Shown in pieces: positions 11,341 to 24,408 of a stretch of 64,000 nt of DNA (positions are counted from its first letter, which is position 1; the number at the start of each line of letters is the position of its first letter). A program made the position numbers and the translations under genes. The DNA comes from Pyxicephalus adspersus (Eukaryota > Chordata > Amphibia > Anura > Pyxicephalidae): NCBI RefSeq assembly GCF_032062135.1, contig NC_092858.1, positions 128,903,929-128,967,928 of the forward strand, given 5' to 3'. Under the pieces are notes generated by a model. That model worked only from the letters and a program-made list of their open reading frames with translations, did not search any database and was not told the origin of the DNA.

Positions 11341-12929
11341 GTATTTAAACAACTCCTTGGCATTTTAAAGTGCACTGAAAAATGAATGCTTAAGCTAGCC
11401 TTAGCTCTACTTGTAGCTACAGTTGTGACATATGTCGCTTAGGAATATGCTGAGCAATGGTGTTACCCAATCTGTGGGACATCCATCACAATATCATGTA
11501 ATATTTTTGGTAAAAATAATTTGATCATATATAAAAGTCACCTAGTTTGTTGAATGTATTTCACTGACCAACTGTTTTATTGGATTTTCTAATTAAAACA
11601 TTTAATTACCTTAATCCTTGTTTCTAAATAGACAATCTCTATCTAATTTTTTGGTCTGCAAAGCATGCTTGGCTTTCTCTAGGTATTCAAAACTGCCTGC
11701 ATATTTTTCTGTAAACGCCTAGGTCAAACAATTCTAGAATATTTAGGAGGGAGGAATTCTATCCTCTGAGGTACTGAGCAGTCTGTGTTATCTAATCTCC
11801 TAACTAATATAGTCTATAAGCTGAGCGAAGAGCCTGTAAAAAGCTTATATTTTCCTTGGGGCTTCTGGTTGTCAGTAGGACAATTAATTTATAAATATAC
11901 AATATTTAATTTCAACCAACTATTTGATATTTTATATTTTAGCACTGGACATAAGATAATTGGAGCAATACAAATTCTTTATCATTCCCATTTAGAAGAC
12001 ATTAGAAGGAAACAGAAAATGCCTTTGACCAGCACAAACTGACAATGGTGGGGTGGTCAGGCTGGGTCCCTGGGAAATGAAATCCCTGCCAAAGGTAAAT
12101 ACTGATGTTGGTGTACCTATTACATGCTTTAAAAATGCTAATTTAGCTAATTTTGAAATGAAAAAAAGCCTTATTTGTGTACACGTAACACCAATTTGAA
12201 TCAAATTGAATCCCATGTCTTTGCTTATTGGTCATTAAATTACAGCTCAACAATGGTATTATTCAGGATTTAAAGGTACAGAAATGTCAGCTACTACATA
12301 ATATATATAGGTCATGCTATATAATTACCTATCTTTTTCACCTTCAGTTGTTGTGTTCTTATAATTTCTTTTGCACACCAATACCATAAGATAAGCACAG
12401 TAATCTAAATTCAGACTACAATTTTTCCAGACTAACAACATTTTCAGAAAGCACTGAAAAATACCTAAATGATCTTTCCAAGTATGCAATGGCTTTGTAA
12501 CTTCATGAGGGCACTGAACTGAAAAATCAACCAATGATATCTTCCTATTAAAGCAACCTGCTATACACTACTAGTTATCCTACCCCCTAACCTTCTAGGT
12601 ATAGAGGAAGATATGTTTGTAGCCCTAACCTAGTGAGGCAACTATGGCTCCCACAATACAGTAGATACAAAGGAATGAATGTTTTCACCCTAGTGGAGAA
12701 AACAAGGTACTTTAAAGATCACCAGGTGAAAAAGGAAAATGCCTAAATACGTGAACTAATTATTCTGTCCAATCTAATGTCTGGTAGCCTGCACTATATA
12801 CTATTTCTGTTATTGCATTTAGACACTAAGAATTGCAACAAGGTTTCAGTTTATCTTTTCTACTCTGAAAAAATCTCTGAAAAAGTTTAAAAATGATATA
12901 GTGAAGAAAAAGAGTGAAAAAAACAAACG
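11341..12929. other. unique AT-rich DNA, nothing recognised
   Basis: No recognised repeat termini or coding sequence. A short TA-rich stretch lies near 12300. Confidence 0.4.
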
Positions 12930-13170
12930 TGATTTACATTGCTAATCACCCATAGAAGAGCTCTGATCAGCAGTACGAGACGTTACAGCAACAAGAGCCT
13001 GGCGACTTACTGTGACTGATGCAATAGCTGCATAGTTACCATGCTAGCTGAATTCTGAAATACCCAAATCTAATAAATCTCTCCTGTGCCGGCGCAGCAA
13101 TAGCAGTCATAATAGTGACAAGGCAAACAGCGGGACTGGCACCTGTGTATTGACAGAAATGTTTTGGGTG
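12930..13170. promoter_or_regulatory. candidate conserved non-coding element
   Basis: A unique GC-richer segment with GCTAATCACCC, an E-box-like CAGCTG-poor core and CGGCGCAGCAATAGCAG, without open frames and unlike the AT-rich flanks. A weak, composition-based call. Confidence 0.2.
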
Positions 13171-14007
13171 GTGGGAGTAGGGAAATTAACATTTATATCT
13201 ATTGTTCTTCATAGGCGGCAAAGAAAAAAAAGAAAATAGGGTGGATAGGGAAATATCAGCATAGAGCAGTTTAACACATACATGTCAATGCTGGATGAAT
13301 TTCAGTGTAGCCATTAACCAGTCACCTTTAGTGCATTTATTAGGTCATGGTAAAAAAAGGTTTGACTAAATCATGTGTAATATAATTATGCATTAGGAAA
13401 GTAACATTTTTTTCACTTGACACAACAAGACTACCCGTAAAGCAGTGATATGGATTATTTCAAGAAGAATCATCGTGAACATAAACTGATCTCAACATGA
13501 AAAAATCTTTAACGCAGAGGATATCATAATTAAAATTCATGTTCAGCTAAGACAGTGATAGGGCAGGTAAAATTTTAAACAAATCTCCATTTTCCTAAAA
13601 TTTTGTTCTAACCTTGTCCTCCTCCTAAGCCTTGTTATTGGTTATTAGGATTTTTGGTCACAACAAATGACCATAAAGAAATCTGGGGAGGCAGGAAAAA
13701 TCAGTACAGGCTCAAATCCTAAATAGATAGTGATATGTTGCATAAAACCATAGATGTCTGTATATCTGGATCTTCTAATCATTTTGTCATGTAGTTTGTA
13801 CCGAAAATAACTGCATTCATGCATTCTTAGGATTTTGCTTGGTTTGGATAACATGGGTACACATGTTTAAAAAAGTTGTTCTCCAAGTTTAACAAAAAAA
13901 ATGTAGTATGAAAATATAATAATACAAAACAAAAATTACCACATAAATTAGAAACCTGTATATAGGAACAAGAAACCTGTAAATCCAAATGGGAGCAAAA
14001 AAAAAAT
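13171..14007. other. unique AT-rich DNA, nothing recognised
   Basis: No element recognised before the solo LTR. Confidence 0.4.
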
Positions 14008-14012
14008 CTCAT

Positions 14013-14797
14013 TGTAATGCGCCTGGGCACACAAACCACGACCAAGTCCAGATATCCTTCAATCAGGCTTTATTCAATGGCATAAAGCACGACAAGGGTT
14101 AAGTCCAAACAAGCGAAGTACAAGAGGGTAAGGCAAAGACAGGTCAATAACAATCCGATGTCAGGGCAGGTAGCAGGCAGAATGGTCATTAACAATCCAA
14201 GGTCAGGACAGGCAGAGTTCAAGCAGAGTAAACTTCAGACCAGGTCACTATGGAGATGACAAAAGCAGATAAACTTAAACCAACACAAGGACGCACCCAA
14301 GCACACTGTGATAACAGAGGCTTATAGCGGGCAATGGTGTACAGGACAGGCTCTCCTTAAATGGCCAGGATGACCAATGACCTTGCGCCACCTGGCGCCA
14401 TCTGATAGGAGACTAAGTGAATCCCCTGCGGCCGATTGGCCGCAGGGAATTCAAACTATGTCCCACCCCGGGGCGAGGCAGCCGAGTGCCACGCCCTGGG
14501 GGGGTACAAGAGGGACGCATAGTAGCACGCGCACCTCTTCCCACGGCACCCCTAGGACGTGCACTACTTTGCACATGCAAAGGAGTGCTGAGAGCAGGAG
14601 TTTCAGTAACCACATCTGAAGGGATGCCGCCTGGCTGAACAGTAGTTTGGCCAGGACGGATCCCTCCGCCTGCAGAGAGAGACAAGCTGTGAGCAGAGCA
14701 GCAGCCTCGGCCATGCTGCCTGCTACAGCGGCTTCTCCCTCTGTGGCTGGGATCCCCAGGGACACCGCGGGCTCGCAGGACGGGTAAGTTCCTTACA
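14013..14797 (-). mobile_element. solo LTR of a retrotransposon
   Basis: The sequence runs from TGTAATGC to CCTTACA, so it has TG...CA ends with a short TGTAA/TTACA inverted repeat, and is flanked by CTCAT on both sides (14008-14012 and 14798-14802), a 5-bp target duplication. On the minus strand there is a TATA-like TTTAAG box near 14357 and an AATAAA signal at 14069-14074 about 57 bp from the 3' terminus, fixing the orientation. No internal retroviral genes remain, so it is the product of LTR-LTR recombination. Its upstream (U3) part, 14380-14790, is GC-rich, and the open frames there are probably fortuitous. The family (Gypsy or ERV) is not determined. Confidence 0.85.
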
Positions 14798-15026
14798 CTC
14801 ATAAATTATGGTTCAATTTTTTCCCAACAGGGAAGAAAATAAAATTCCATTCTGATCACCTAAGGCAAACAGATATTCCCTGGAGAGGTCTTTTCCACAT
14901 GGATCATACTCTGAGAAAGCCTTTCCATATGTGGTGGTTAAACCTCTTCTCTTTCAGATGAAAAGTAACCCATTAGCCTTTTCAATGACCTAATTTACTG
15001 TTCTGATTTCCAACAATTTTATCTTA

Positions 15027-15441
15027 GGCTGGGTCTACATGGACGTTTTTAAAAACACATATAAACGTTCCAATTGCGTTTATAAGCCTTTTTAGGCACT
15101 TTTCATAGCGTTTTAAAGCTTGCCTTCAAATTGCTGTAAAACGCCTATGCCACGGTTTTCCGCACTTTTTTACCTTGTTTACCTGCGTTTTTAACGCATT
15201 TGCATTTTAAGTGCTTATAACGGCAGAAAAAAAGCTTCCATTGACTTCACACACGTTTTTGGGCATTTCCTAGCTTTAACCCAGCGTTTTAATGCAAGCA
15301 ACGTTTAAGATAAAGCTCATAAACAGTTCTCAAGGAAACGTCCTGGTGTAGATAAGCCAATTGGAATGCATGGGGATTTTAAACATGGGCTTTAAAAGCC
15401 TCAGGTTAAACACTGGTAAAAACGTCAGTGTAGACTATGCC
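15027..15441. mobile_element. PIF/Harbinger-type MITE
   Basis: The left end GGCTGGGTCTACATGGACG and the right end CGTCAGTGTAGACTATGCC are inverted copies, each flanked by TTA (15024-15026, 15442-15444). A 3-bp TTA duplication and GG..C termini are typical of PIF/Harbinger. The interior is rich in AAAACG/CGTTTT motifs and has no coding capacity. Confidence 0.82.
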
Positions 15442-15479
15442 TTATAGTGCTGAAAAATGCAACATTAGCATGAAGCCCT

Positions 15480-16605
15480 AACCCAACTATTTAACCTCTC
15501 CCTTTCTACTGGTATCTAACCCTCCGCTTTTAAACATGCCATAATTCTCCCTATCCCGAAGAAAACCCTCACTAGACCCCTTCCTACTTTCTAGTTACTG
15601 TCCTGTCTCCCTTCTCCCATATGTTTACTTTTTGAGCACCTTGTCTACAAAAGACTCACAAATTCCTGAGCTTCAACTCTCTCTTTGACCCTCTCCAGTC
15701 TGGTTTTCGAGCTGCCCATTTCCAAATCTCCTTTTGACATATTCTGTCAATAACTGTTAACAACACTGTTGTTCATCCCTACCCTCAGGCACGTTGTCTT
15801 GGCTTTACCTTTGATTCTTCCTTCTCATTTACCCCCCATATTCAGAACATTTCCATGTCCTGTCACTTTCACCTTTCATCTCCAATATCTGCTCCTACCT
15901 GTCCCTGAGACCACCAAACTCCTTGTACACACTCTTATCATCTCTCGTCTGGACTACTGTAACATCCTCCTCTTGGTACTCCACTAACCTGACTTTCTCC
16001 TCTACAATCTATTATGAACGCTGCAGCCAGACTTTTCCATCCTTGCCACCGCTTCTCTTCAGCTGCATCTCTCAGCAGTTCTGGTTACTGGCTTCCATTT
16101 CACCTTAGAATCAAATTCAAGCTCCTGTGCATTGATTTCAAATCCCTCCACAGTTCTTGTCCCACTTACCTTTTTGACCTGGTAAAAAAATACTGCCCCA
16201 GCCACTCTCTCCCCTCCTTCGATGACCTACAACTGACTTCCTCACTCATAACCTCATCACATGCACGGCTCCAAGACTTTTCTAGAGCTGCCCCAGCTCT
16301 CTGGAATGGTCTTCCTCATCCTTTTCGGCTTGCTCCTACTTTCTGCTCAATTAAAAGAGCACTCAAAACCCCTCTTCTTCTGTCTTTTGAAACCGTCACT
16401 ACTTCCCACCACTACATATCTCCCCTCCTATTGTGTGGTAATTCCCTCACCTCCTAGATTGTAAGCTCTTCGGGGCAGGGTCCTCTTCCTCTGTGTCACT
16501 GTCTGTATTCGTCTGTCATTTGCAACCCCTATGTAATGTACAGTGATGCGTAATATGTTGGTGCTATATAAATCCTGTTTAATAATAATAATAATAATAA
16601 TGATA
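15480..16605 (+). pseudogene. L2/CR1-type LINE, degenerate reverse transcriptase and 3' tail
   Basis: The translations show fragments of a non-LTR retrotransposon ORF2. Around 15550-15720 lie pieces like a PKK..LDP..YRPVSLLP..SK..E motif. At about 15925-15990 is LIISRLDYCNILL, equivalent to the conserved ISRLDYCN of the L2/CR1 group. From 16014 comes MNAAARLF, then YWLPFHLRIKFK, a DLQ... stretch and AAPALWNGLPHPFR, all in the order seen in these elements. The RT centre with the catalytic YADD region is missing and frames shift repeatedly. The end is the TAGATTGTAAGCTC...GCTATATAAATCC tail and a TAA microsatellite (16583-16602). The copy is inactive. Confidence 0.85.
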
Positions 16606-17705
16606 ATAATATTATCAATAATATTAATAATTAATACAGGGAAACAAAAGATATAACATTACCCTCTGCTTTGTCACATAGATTATCTGTAGGTAACCCA
16701 GCATCATCAGGAATATCAGGCTGAACAATGGAATGTACCATCTGAAATGCATAAGAAAAAAAGTTTTTCTTTTATAACCTTGATAATGATAAATGCCTTT
16801 TGTATAATATAATGTACTATGCTGTACTATTCGAATATGTAGAAAATTATTTGGCTTATAATACTGTCATGAATTTATATCCATTAACACTTGAAATACT
16901 TTAGGCAAAGATGACCTATCAGAACCTGATAACAATGGCAAAACACAGAGTCTTACTTTCACTCATGATTGGAAGTTATTCTCTGTGCTCACAATGAACA
17001 TAACAAAGCATTGGGTGATAGCAAAACTCTGATGCATTGCTAACAGTGGTAAAGTTCTGACCAAGGAGACTCACTTTGCCCATCTCTTTAACAAAGCTTA
17101 CCATAACCCATCTGGTTTCACATTCGTGTTGTTCCCCAAGCCCAACTTCAAAGAAGCCATTGTTTCTATGAACCGATTATAATCAACAAGCCTAAAACAG
17201 CTTTACGCAGTTTAGAATATTTATTTATAAATGATTAGTCTATATTTGTAATGTAAGTCAATGATTGTGAATGTACATTTGGTAAAAGAACACATAAAAG
17301 TATATTGCTCTCTCCACTAATCCAAGATATAACAACTGTATTCCTTTTGGTATTCATTACCTGCCAGGATCTCAGCTTTAAAGTCTATTCTGAAATGACA
17401 ACAATTTTTAAAAAGCCTCTATTATTATGGTTACTAAAAATACTTGTTTATTAGTTATTACAGGTTGCTTTCATCAGTTTAGTGGAATGATTGCATCTGC
17501 CTTCATTCTAGCAAGTACTGAAATTAGATATCAGTGACTTTGAAGCACTTTTTTTTTGATGTGTCAACTAACTCAAGGTCTTGTGTTGCAATAAGTAGTA
17601 GTAAAGCACAACTGTTATGAGAAACAGCAAATGATGAAGCAAAGCACGAACATGTAATGAGAAAATACAGATGTTCCTAGTTATGCATGTAACATTATAA
17701 AATAA
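16606..17705. other. unique AT-rich DNA, nothing recognised
   Basis: No repeat ends or coding signal recognised. Confidence 0.4.
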
Positions 17706-17707
17706 TT

Positions 17708-17855
17708 ATTAGATTGTAAGCTCTTTGGGGCAGGGTTCTCTCTTCCTCCTGTTTCACTGTGTGTATCTGTCTGTCACTTGAAACTCCTATTTAATGTAGA
17801 GCCCTGCGTAATATGTTGGCGCTATATAAATCCTATTTATTAATAATAATACACA
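17708..17855 (+). repeat. L2/CR1-type LINE 3' tail, 5'-truncated
   Basis: AGATTGTAAGCTCTTTGGGG...GCGCTATATAAATCC followed by TTATTAATAATAATA matches the 3' tail at 16456-16605 over its full length. It is a short 5'-truncated insertion, or a SINE sharing that tail. Confidence 0.85.
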
Positions 17856-18283
17856 TAAATAGGGCATTTACACATACATTATATCAATATTTACTTTGAA
17901 CTCATCTCTTGCACATGTTTATCCAAATAATTACAACCCCCTACATTAGCTTGGAATCTGACCCATATTATTACAAATTTACCTAATTCTATCTAAAAAT
18001 ATTTGTCACAGAATCAAGGTAATGTAAGGTTCATTATCACTATCAGCACCATGGACAGTGCTTAGGATCTGCACTGTGCTTTCATCAAGCAGTAATTCAC
18101 ACTGCTTTACATTATTCATATTATGTTCTGTCCTGATCAAATCACACGCTACTGAGACTTTTCATATCAGGCACAATGAACAAGAAATATCTTAGGTGTC
18201 CAGATGGTAATGAAACGTGCACAACTTTATTAAGACATTAGCAATGAGGAAAGCATATCAGACATAGATTAGGCATGATACTA
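17856..18283. other. unique AT-rich DNA, nothing recognised
   Basis: No element recognised. Confidence 0.4.
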
Positions 18284-18620
18284 GAGTTCTTTAAAAAGTT
18301 TCCACACTTTTAATTTAATATGAATGTAAACAGTAAAAAAAAAATGTCATTACTTTTCTACATAGTAACTTATCTTTGCATTGCATTTTGCCCAGCGTCG
18401 TACCAACTTTTTAAAGCCAAAAAGTGTTTTTGGTTGAGAGCAAAGATGATGCACTGCTGCTTTCACATTACCACATGAAAATGTCCTTCCAATAACAGCT
18501 GAAAATCAGATGGCGCCAAATCTGGACAAAAGGCTGGGTGTTTCATAACCTCCCACTTTAATTGTTCCTCTTTGGTGCAATTTATACATTTTGCAGCCAT
18601 CTTCACTACAGCGTGACAAC
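18284..18620 (-). pseudogene. mariner-type transposase relic, C-terminal part
   Basis: On the minus strand the translation includes HPAFCPDLAPSDFQLL, matching the PYSPDLAPSDYHLF block of mariner transposases that contains the third catalytic acidic residue (the D of PSD). A diverged C-terminal region follows, including KSWYDAGQNAMQR, corresponding to the KRW.KCI..GDY region. There are internal stops. The left boundary is TA followed by GAGTTCTTTAAAAAG, a possible terminal repeat. The N-terminal half and the other terminus are missing. Confidence 0.7.
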
Positions 18621-18656
18621 TAGCTGGTCGGCTTGCCAAAACGACTAGTCAAATTA

Positions 18657-18988
18657 AGCTACGTACACACGGCAGATTTTTATCGCCCGATAATCGGCAT
18701 CGGCCAAATATCGGGCGAAAATCTGCCGTGTGTACAGTCGGTGTCGTCCATCGTCCGAACGACCGACCTGCCGGATCCACGGACGATGGACGACGACCGA
18801 TCCTAATGAAAGGGAAGGGGGAGAGCGCGCAGCAGGGTGCCGCTCCATCGCTCTCCCCCTCCCCTCTCCATAGAGCATGAACGGTGCTGTATGTACAGCA
18901 CCTTTCATGCATGGTGCACTCCCTTGTTGTTGGAAAGGATCGTGAAAGATCCTTTCCAACGACAAAAATTGCAAGTGTGTACGCAGCT
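18657..18988 (+). mobile_element. Harbinger-type MITE, family AGCTGCGTACAC (copy 1)
   Basis: The ends are AGCTACGTACACAC and GTGTGTACGCAGCT, with TTA/TAA at the borders. The interior is a series of smaller hairpins: TATCGCCCGATAATCGG with its complement, GTCGTCCATCGTCC with GGACGATGGACGAC, and GGAAAGGATC with GATCCTTTCC. The same layout is found at 56598-56928 and 57468-57798. The open frames inside are by-products of the hairpins, not genes. Confidence 0.88.
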
Positions 18989-20949
18989 TAACACTCTAAG
19001 ACACGACCAATTACTACCCCTCTTGCCCTCACTGTTTCTATTAAAAATATAAAACCCTTGTTTGGGTTATATTTTTTATTGATTTGTGGATGTCAGTAGA
19101 TATGGAAGTTAGTTAAAAGAAATGCACTTTTTAAAATGATCATATATTCATGTAGCACCAATATATTGTGCAACACTTTACAAAATATAGTCACTTCACA
19201 AACTGTCACCCAAAGGGGATAACAATATAATGCCGCTAGCAGAGTCAGAATCTAACGTAAATTTTTGTAGGAAAGTCAGCTAACCTACCAGCTTCTGAAG
19301 GAATTTATGTGTAACCTACCCAGCAATCTTGATCACAAGTAGATTAGGAATCCCCTCAATTAGGAATCCCCCACTTATTTAACCATTTACCCCATATCAC
19401 CAAATGTGTGCAAGCATAGAAAGAGCACTATCTGATACTACACATTTGTGCATTGCAGTGCCACTCTTTTTCAATGGCACCCCAATGGATTAAAGGACTG
19501 CAGTGCACTGCAACACATAGTAACACACTACCATGAATCAGGTTGTATGCTATGTGGGTAAAATGGTGCATGTCTGTTTTTATGTGCTTTGGGGTACCCT
19601 AATGCAATGTACATTCACCTGATAGATGTAGACTGGCTACATATAAATAATACCCTAAAGCCATTAAAAAATCAGAAAGCCAAAGAGAAATAGCTGAATT
19701 TAGGTTATAAGAAATCAAACTGCAGGCAAAAAAACTTGTATTTATTTTTTTTAAATAGGCACTTTACAATATATTTTCGTTTGCAAAGTATCTTTTTGTG
19801 CAGAGACAAAAGTTTTATTCTAGACCATCTCCAGTGAATTTGTGAGCAAAAGTAATAAATAAGTATTAATCACACAAAAACATGCAGTTAATAATCTAAT
19901 TCTTGTTAATATGCTGAAGACACACCCCATAACTCCCTCTGATTGCAAGGATGTAATGCTCTTTAATCATACTATGCTATGCACATACATTTTCCTGAAA
20001 GTCTTTAACTGCATTGCTGTGAAAATCACATGCAGCTTGGTTCTTACCGGACTGCTCATTTACTGATGTTCTCAGTAATTTTTGTAGTTACTATGTAAGT
20101 AAATGACCTAACCATAAACAAGAACATATTTTGCATTGACCCCTTGTATTTTCAAGAATTTTGGTCCAGTGCAGAAGTGAATTATTGTGATAAAACAAGG
20201 CATTTTTAAAGGGGCAACTAAATTAGTCTCTTGTGTGACACCTAAAAAATGTTGCATACATGTGCACCTCTGCATAATGCTGACTACACAACTTTATGAA
20301 AGATGCTCAGACTGAATCTATAAAACAAATCTCTATTCTATTCCAGTTTTGCTCACTTATGCCATTGTTATTCATTGGCCTCTCCAAGGCTGAATATCCA
20401 TGATGATCTGTTGCATTGCTAGTGTACTGGTTTTTATGGAAATAATTTTTCTTCCTTGTCAATGGAAGGTTGGAAGCCCAAGATTCTGTTTTAGCTGTTA
20501 TGTACGGATTTCCATTTTTGCAAGTTTTCTACTTTCAACAACGGGATACCCAGAGAATTTGCTTGTGGAAGACATTCTCTGAACAATTTTTTTCAAGTGA
20601 AAGACAGGCAAGCAGCTAAAAGCAGCTCTGTTTAACCTGCCAAAAGTGGTCTAATTTTGGCCAGATACTTGTGTGATACACACAGTTTTGCTCATGAAAA
20701 TGATCACTACTTCTGAATTAACCAATAATGTTATGGGGTCAATTTTTTTACTCATTGAACTGAGGGGATCATGCCAATTGTACACTGTAGATTGGGTTGA
20801 GAAGAAGAGGCGAGTTAGGAATTTCGTACACATAAATAAAGGGTTTACTTGTTGTGGAACATTCAATATATTGCGTTAAAGGCCCACATGCCACATCCCA
20901 AGTATAGACCAAATTGATAAGTGCAGAGAAACGGGACTTTAACGGCATT
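18989..20949. other. mostly unique DNA; possible MITE trace at 19420-19640
   Basis: CATTGCAGTGCCACTCTTTT...GGCACCCCAATGG and GGGGTACCCTAATGCAATG look like degenerate inverted parts of a repeat, but no clear ends were found. The rest is unremarkable. Confidence 0.3.
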
Positions 20950-21250
20950 ATATAAAACTCTTGAACTATTTTATTGATACATCATATTAAAAAGTAAAAT
21001 AGGAGACATTGATTTTTGCAGTACCCCAGAATGGGAACCACTGTGTCCCTATATTACAATATACAGTGATACATCCACTTTTTAATAAAAGTAGCAACAT
21101 AAATACATAGTTGAAACATTATAGCAAGTCTCACAAGAAGTGCCAGTGTATCATCGACGCGTTTCGTGGTGTAGCACCACTTCTTCAGGATGAAGCTAAA
21201 TGAGACTAGTAAATATAATGATACAGCATAAAATCAAATTCTAGTATTAC
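20950..21250. repeat. dispersed repeat with a GACGCGTTTCG...CTTCTTCAGGA core
   Basis: The core at 21156-21190 contains GTTTCGTGGTGTAGCACCAC then TTCTTCAGGA. A related core is found at 6868-6894 and, inverted, at 35674-35705. I recall this core from several frog and other vertebrate repeats. Boundaries are not determined. Confidence 0.4.
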
Positions 21251-22404
21251 TTTCCAAGCGCCAAAGCAGGTTTACACAGGAAAGAAGCACAAAAGGGCGA
21301 TGAGTGGCAATTAACAGCAAGCAGCAACCAAATGGTGAGACCAGAAGCCAAGAAGAGTTCAAGTCTGCCTAGGATAGATGTAATAATCCTCCATGAGATG
21401 TCCCGTGGGTTCTGCCCTGTTGGAAGCAGCCCAGCCCTGCCCCATTTTTTTTTTTACAGTATGTGGATGACAAGGTTTAAAGTTTTAATTCTGTAAAACA
21501 AACAGATTTAGTTGTAGGTGCCAGCAAAGTGCAACTATACTGCTCTTGCTAGGCTATGCATAATACAAGAGGCAATCATTAAACAACAGCTGAGCCAGGG
21601 CTCATACCATTTATTACTGGCAAGGTGGAGATCTTTTTGCTACAGATGTGACTGACTGCTTTTCACTGGGAAATTATGAAAAGACACACAAGAGAAAATG
21701 GCAAGATATTCATAAGCTTTTCCTGATGCTGCATTCACACACAAGATTATTTTCAGATGTTTATTCTTTCCACATTGGTGACATTGATTAATAATTAATG
21801 ACTGTCATTGGTCAAACAGAAAAAAAGGACAAGTTATTATTTTGCCTTTTGTAGATTTTTTTAGTTATTAAATACAAAAGCAAAATTGTAGTCTACACAA
21901 ATGAATATTTTTACTGTACTATATATGTCAGAAGGTCAATTAAGATCTGAGGACTGAATACACCTACAAAATTTGCATTTCATCTTTATAAAGGTTATTG
22001 ATATTTGTGGCTATATAAACATATACTTACATTTGCTCACTATCTGTAAGGTACTCAATGAAAAATCTCTCTCTTCATCTACGAGTGACTGCTAAAGGCA
22101 CTGTATTTCCACATTTACTCTTTCACTTAACCTTCACATCCACATTAGCTAAGTTGTCACCCAGAAATTTCTGAAAGGTCCTGTTACCACACAGTACATT
22201 TTACAAAATTTTCTTCTTTTGTGCACCTTTCCCCGATTTCTTACCAATAACTCAACACAACTCCTAAACTTGTGTGCTATGCTCCACTCACCCAGTCCTG
22301 AAGAGTTCAGTATGAAGATATTGCTAGTAAACTGGGGAGTGGTAAAAGGTAGGCTTAAACAGCTTAATAATAATAAATACAATACCAATACACATCAAGA
22401 AACC
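21251..22404. other. unique DNA, nothing recognised
   Basis: No element recognised. Ordinary AT-rich sequence. Confidence 0.4.
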
Positions 22405-22412
22405 CTGTACAC

Positions 22413-22730
22413 CAGTGGTCCCCAACCTTTTGGAGCTCGCGGACCACTAAATGGACGGACTCTGGACCATGCATGCGCGGGGAGCCGTGTGTCACACTTC
22501 CCCCAAGAGAGATCTCATGATGCGAGAACCAGCTCACTCTGGGTGAGTGGGTGGGTTGTGTCCAGAAACATAACCTGCCCACCACTCTGAGCCTGCGATG
22601 TCTTGGGGAGACATGGTCTGTGTCTCTGTCTGGTGCATTGGCCAGTGGGTGCATTGGCCAGAGCTGCGGCCCACCTGTCAGACAGCCGAGGCCCACAAGT
22701 GGGCTGCGGACTAGGATTTGGGGACCCCTG
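22413..22730. mobile_element. hAT-type MITE
   Basis: The element starts CAGTGGTCCCCAACC and ends GGGGACCCCTG. It is flanked by a perfect 8-bp duplication, CTGTACAC (22405-22412 and 22731-22738). It is GC-richer than its surroundings and 318 bp long. The overlapping open frames on both strands are artefacts of high GC and show no transposase motifs. Confidence 0.93.
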
Positions 22731-22738
22731 CTGTACAC

Positions 22739-24406
22739 CATTAAATTCAGTATTTTATTTAAACCGGTATTGTTACGGAAAACATACACATAGTAACCCC
22801 TGTCTGGGACCTCCTAGCTTAGTGGGGGATTCTGTGTAAATGTTTTTCAGAACAAAAATATTTTTTTGAACGCTGTTAGTAGTGGGAAGCTGTTTTTTTC
22901 ATTTTGGAATTGCATAAAGTTTTCAGCCATTTGTTACCCAGTAAAAATCAAAGAAAGCGTTAGCATGCGAGTACCCAACATGAAAAACACATCTAATGCT
23001 ATTGGTCAGGTAATATTCAATAGGTATTATTCTCCAAGTGAGGTAAATTTCAAATGATTGCTAATTTGTCAGACAAACTTATTCCAAGAGCTAACCATTC
23101 GATACAAAAGGAACCACAAAAAATGCAACCCAACCAGTTTTAAACTTATAGGATAATAATCGGCGTTCTGGATTAAGTGACTGTGAAATCAAAGATGTAG
23201 TTGGGTCAAAATACCAGTAGATTTGGCACGCATGCTGCTTCAGGGATTGGACAACATTTAGTTAATAAGTCAACTTTAAATTCTGCATCTAATTAGGGTG
23301 TGCTTGATCAGAATATGAGGTAATTTAGCTGAAATTTAATATTAAGAAAGAAATGGATCTTTCAAAACAGTAACAACTAGAAACACACTAAAATCTACCA
23401 AGGAAACAAAAAAAGAAGTAGAGCATTATAAACTGCCCTCGTCAAAGTCCTAATTTTACTTCTTTTTAAATACTGTGAGGGATTTGTCTATGAAAAATGT
23501 CTATGAGAAGTAATTTCTGCTATGTGACAATAGTGGCTTCTGGGATCAAGAGTGTATTTACTGTCTCCTCAGTATATAATTATATCTGTTGATATTTTTT
23601 GGAATAGACAATAAAAATATAATGTATTCTTTTTTATTCAAGGATAACTTCTTCGTCTGTAGGTTGTCTCTGAATGAAGATATAGGGGTTTTATTAATAA
23701 AGCAGGATATTCAATATTAAACACTTCTCTGGTGAGGAATTAATCACTGACATTTAAAACACATGCAGCGCATTGATTCTACCAGAGAATATTGAATATC
23801 AGATTCACTGTTTCTCCAGTATTTGCCTGTTTGAATATCCAGCCAACAATTATTATTGGGGTGGGGGGTGCGTACTTTATTTTTCTTGCACGATTTCTGT
23901 TGCCAGGCCTTGCAGTCACAACATAACTAAAGTGCTCCTTGTTCTACCTAAGTCTAAGTAGCACAGAAATCAAGCAAAAAATATAACAGTAGAGGTCTGC
24001 GTTATTTTGCAACACCCTAAAACACCTTAATGCAGGGGGGTTTGCATACGATACTAAGGAAAAATGAGTGCTAAATGAACAACAGAAAACTTTGCGTAAC
24101 ACAGAGGTAAAATGTAATAACTACTACAGCCACATACGTTGGGTACTATTATTGTGGATTTGTAATAGAAATCACAAATTTAGGAAAAAATAACTACTCT
24201 GCAACAGGTAAAATCTTTTTCTGGTCCATATAAAGATAATCCAAGTAGAAAAAGCTAGGGGCAATAACCTGTTGTGCATCAGTACCATACAAACTCATAA
24301 TGAGGATACATAAGGACAGAATTCAGTATTGTAGCAAGCAAACCAAGCAAATCAGTCAAAAATGTCCCTGGAAGCAACAGATCACTTCCACATATACCAC
24401 AGCACC
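22739..24406. other. unique AT-rich DNA, nothing recognised
   Basis: No element recognised. Confidence 0.4.
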
Positions 24407-24408
24407 TA

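Noticed and set aside
14377..14802. Overlapping open frames on both strands, up to 129 codons
   Set aside because: They lie in the GC-rich U3 part of the solo LTR. Open frames on both strands in several phases reflect base composition.
22219..22839. Open frames of 123 and 141 codons on opposite strands
   Set aside because: They cover the GC-rich hAT MITE at 22413-22730 and have no known domain.
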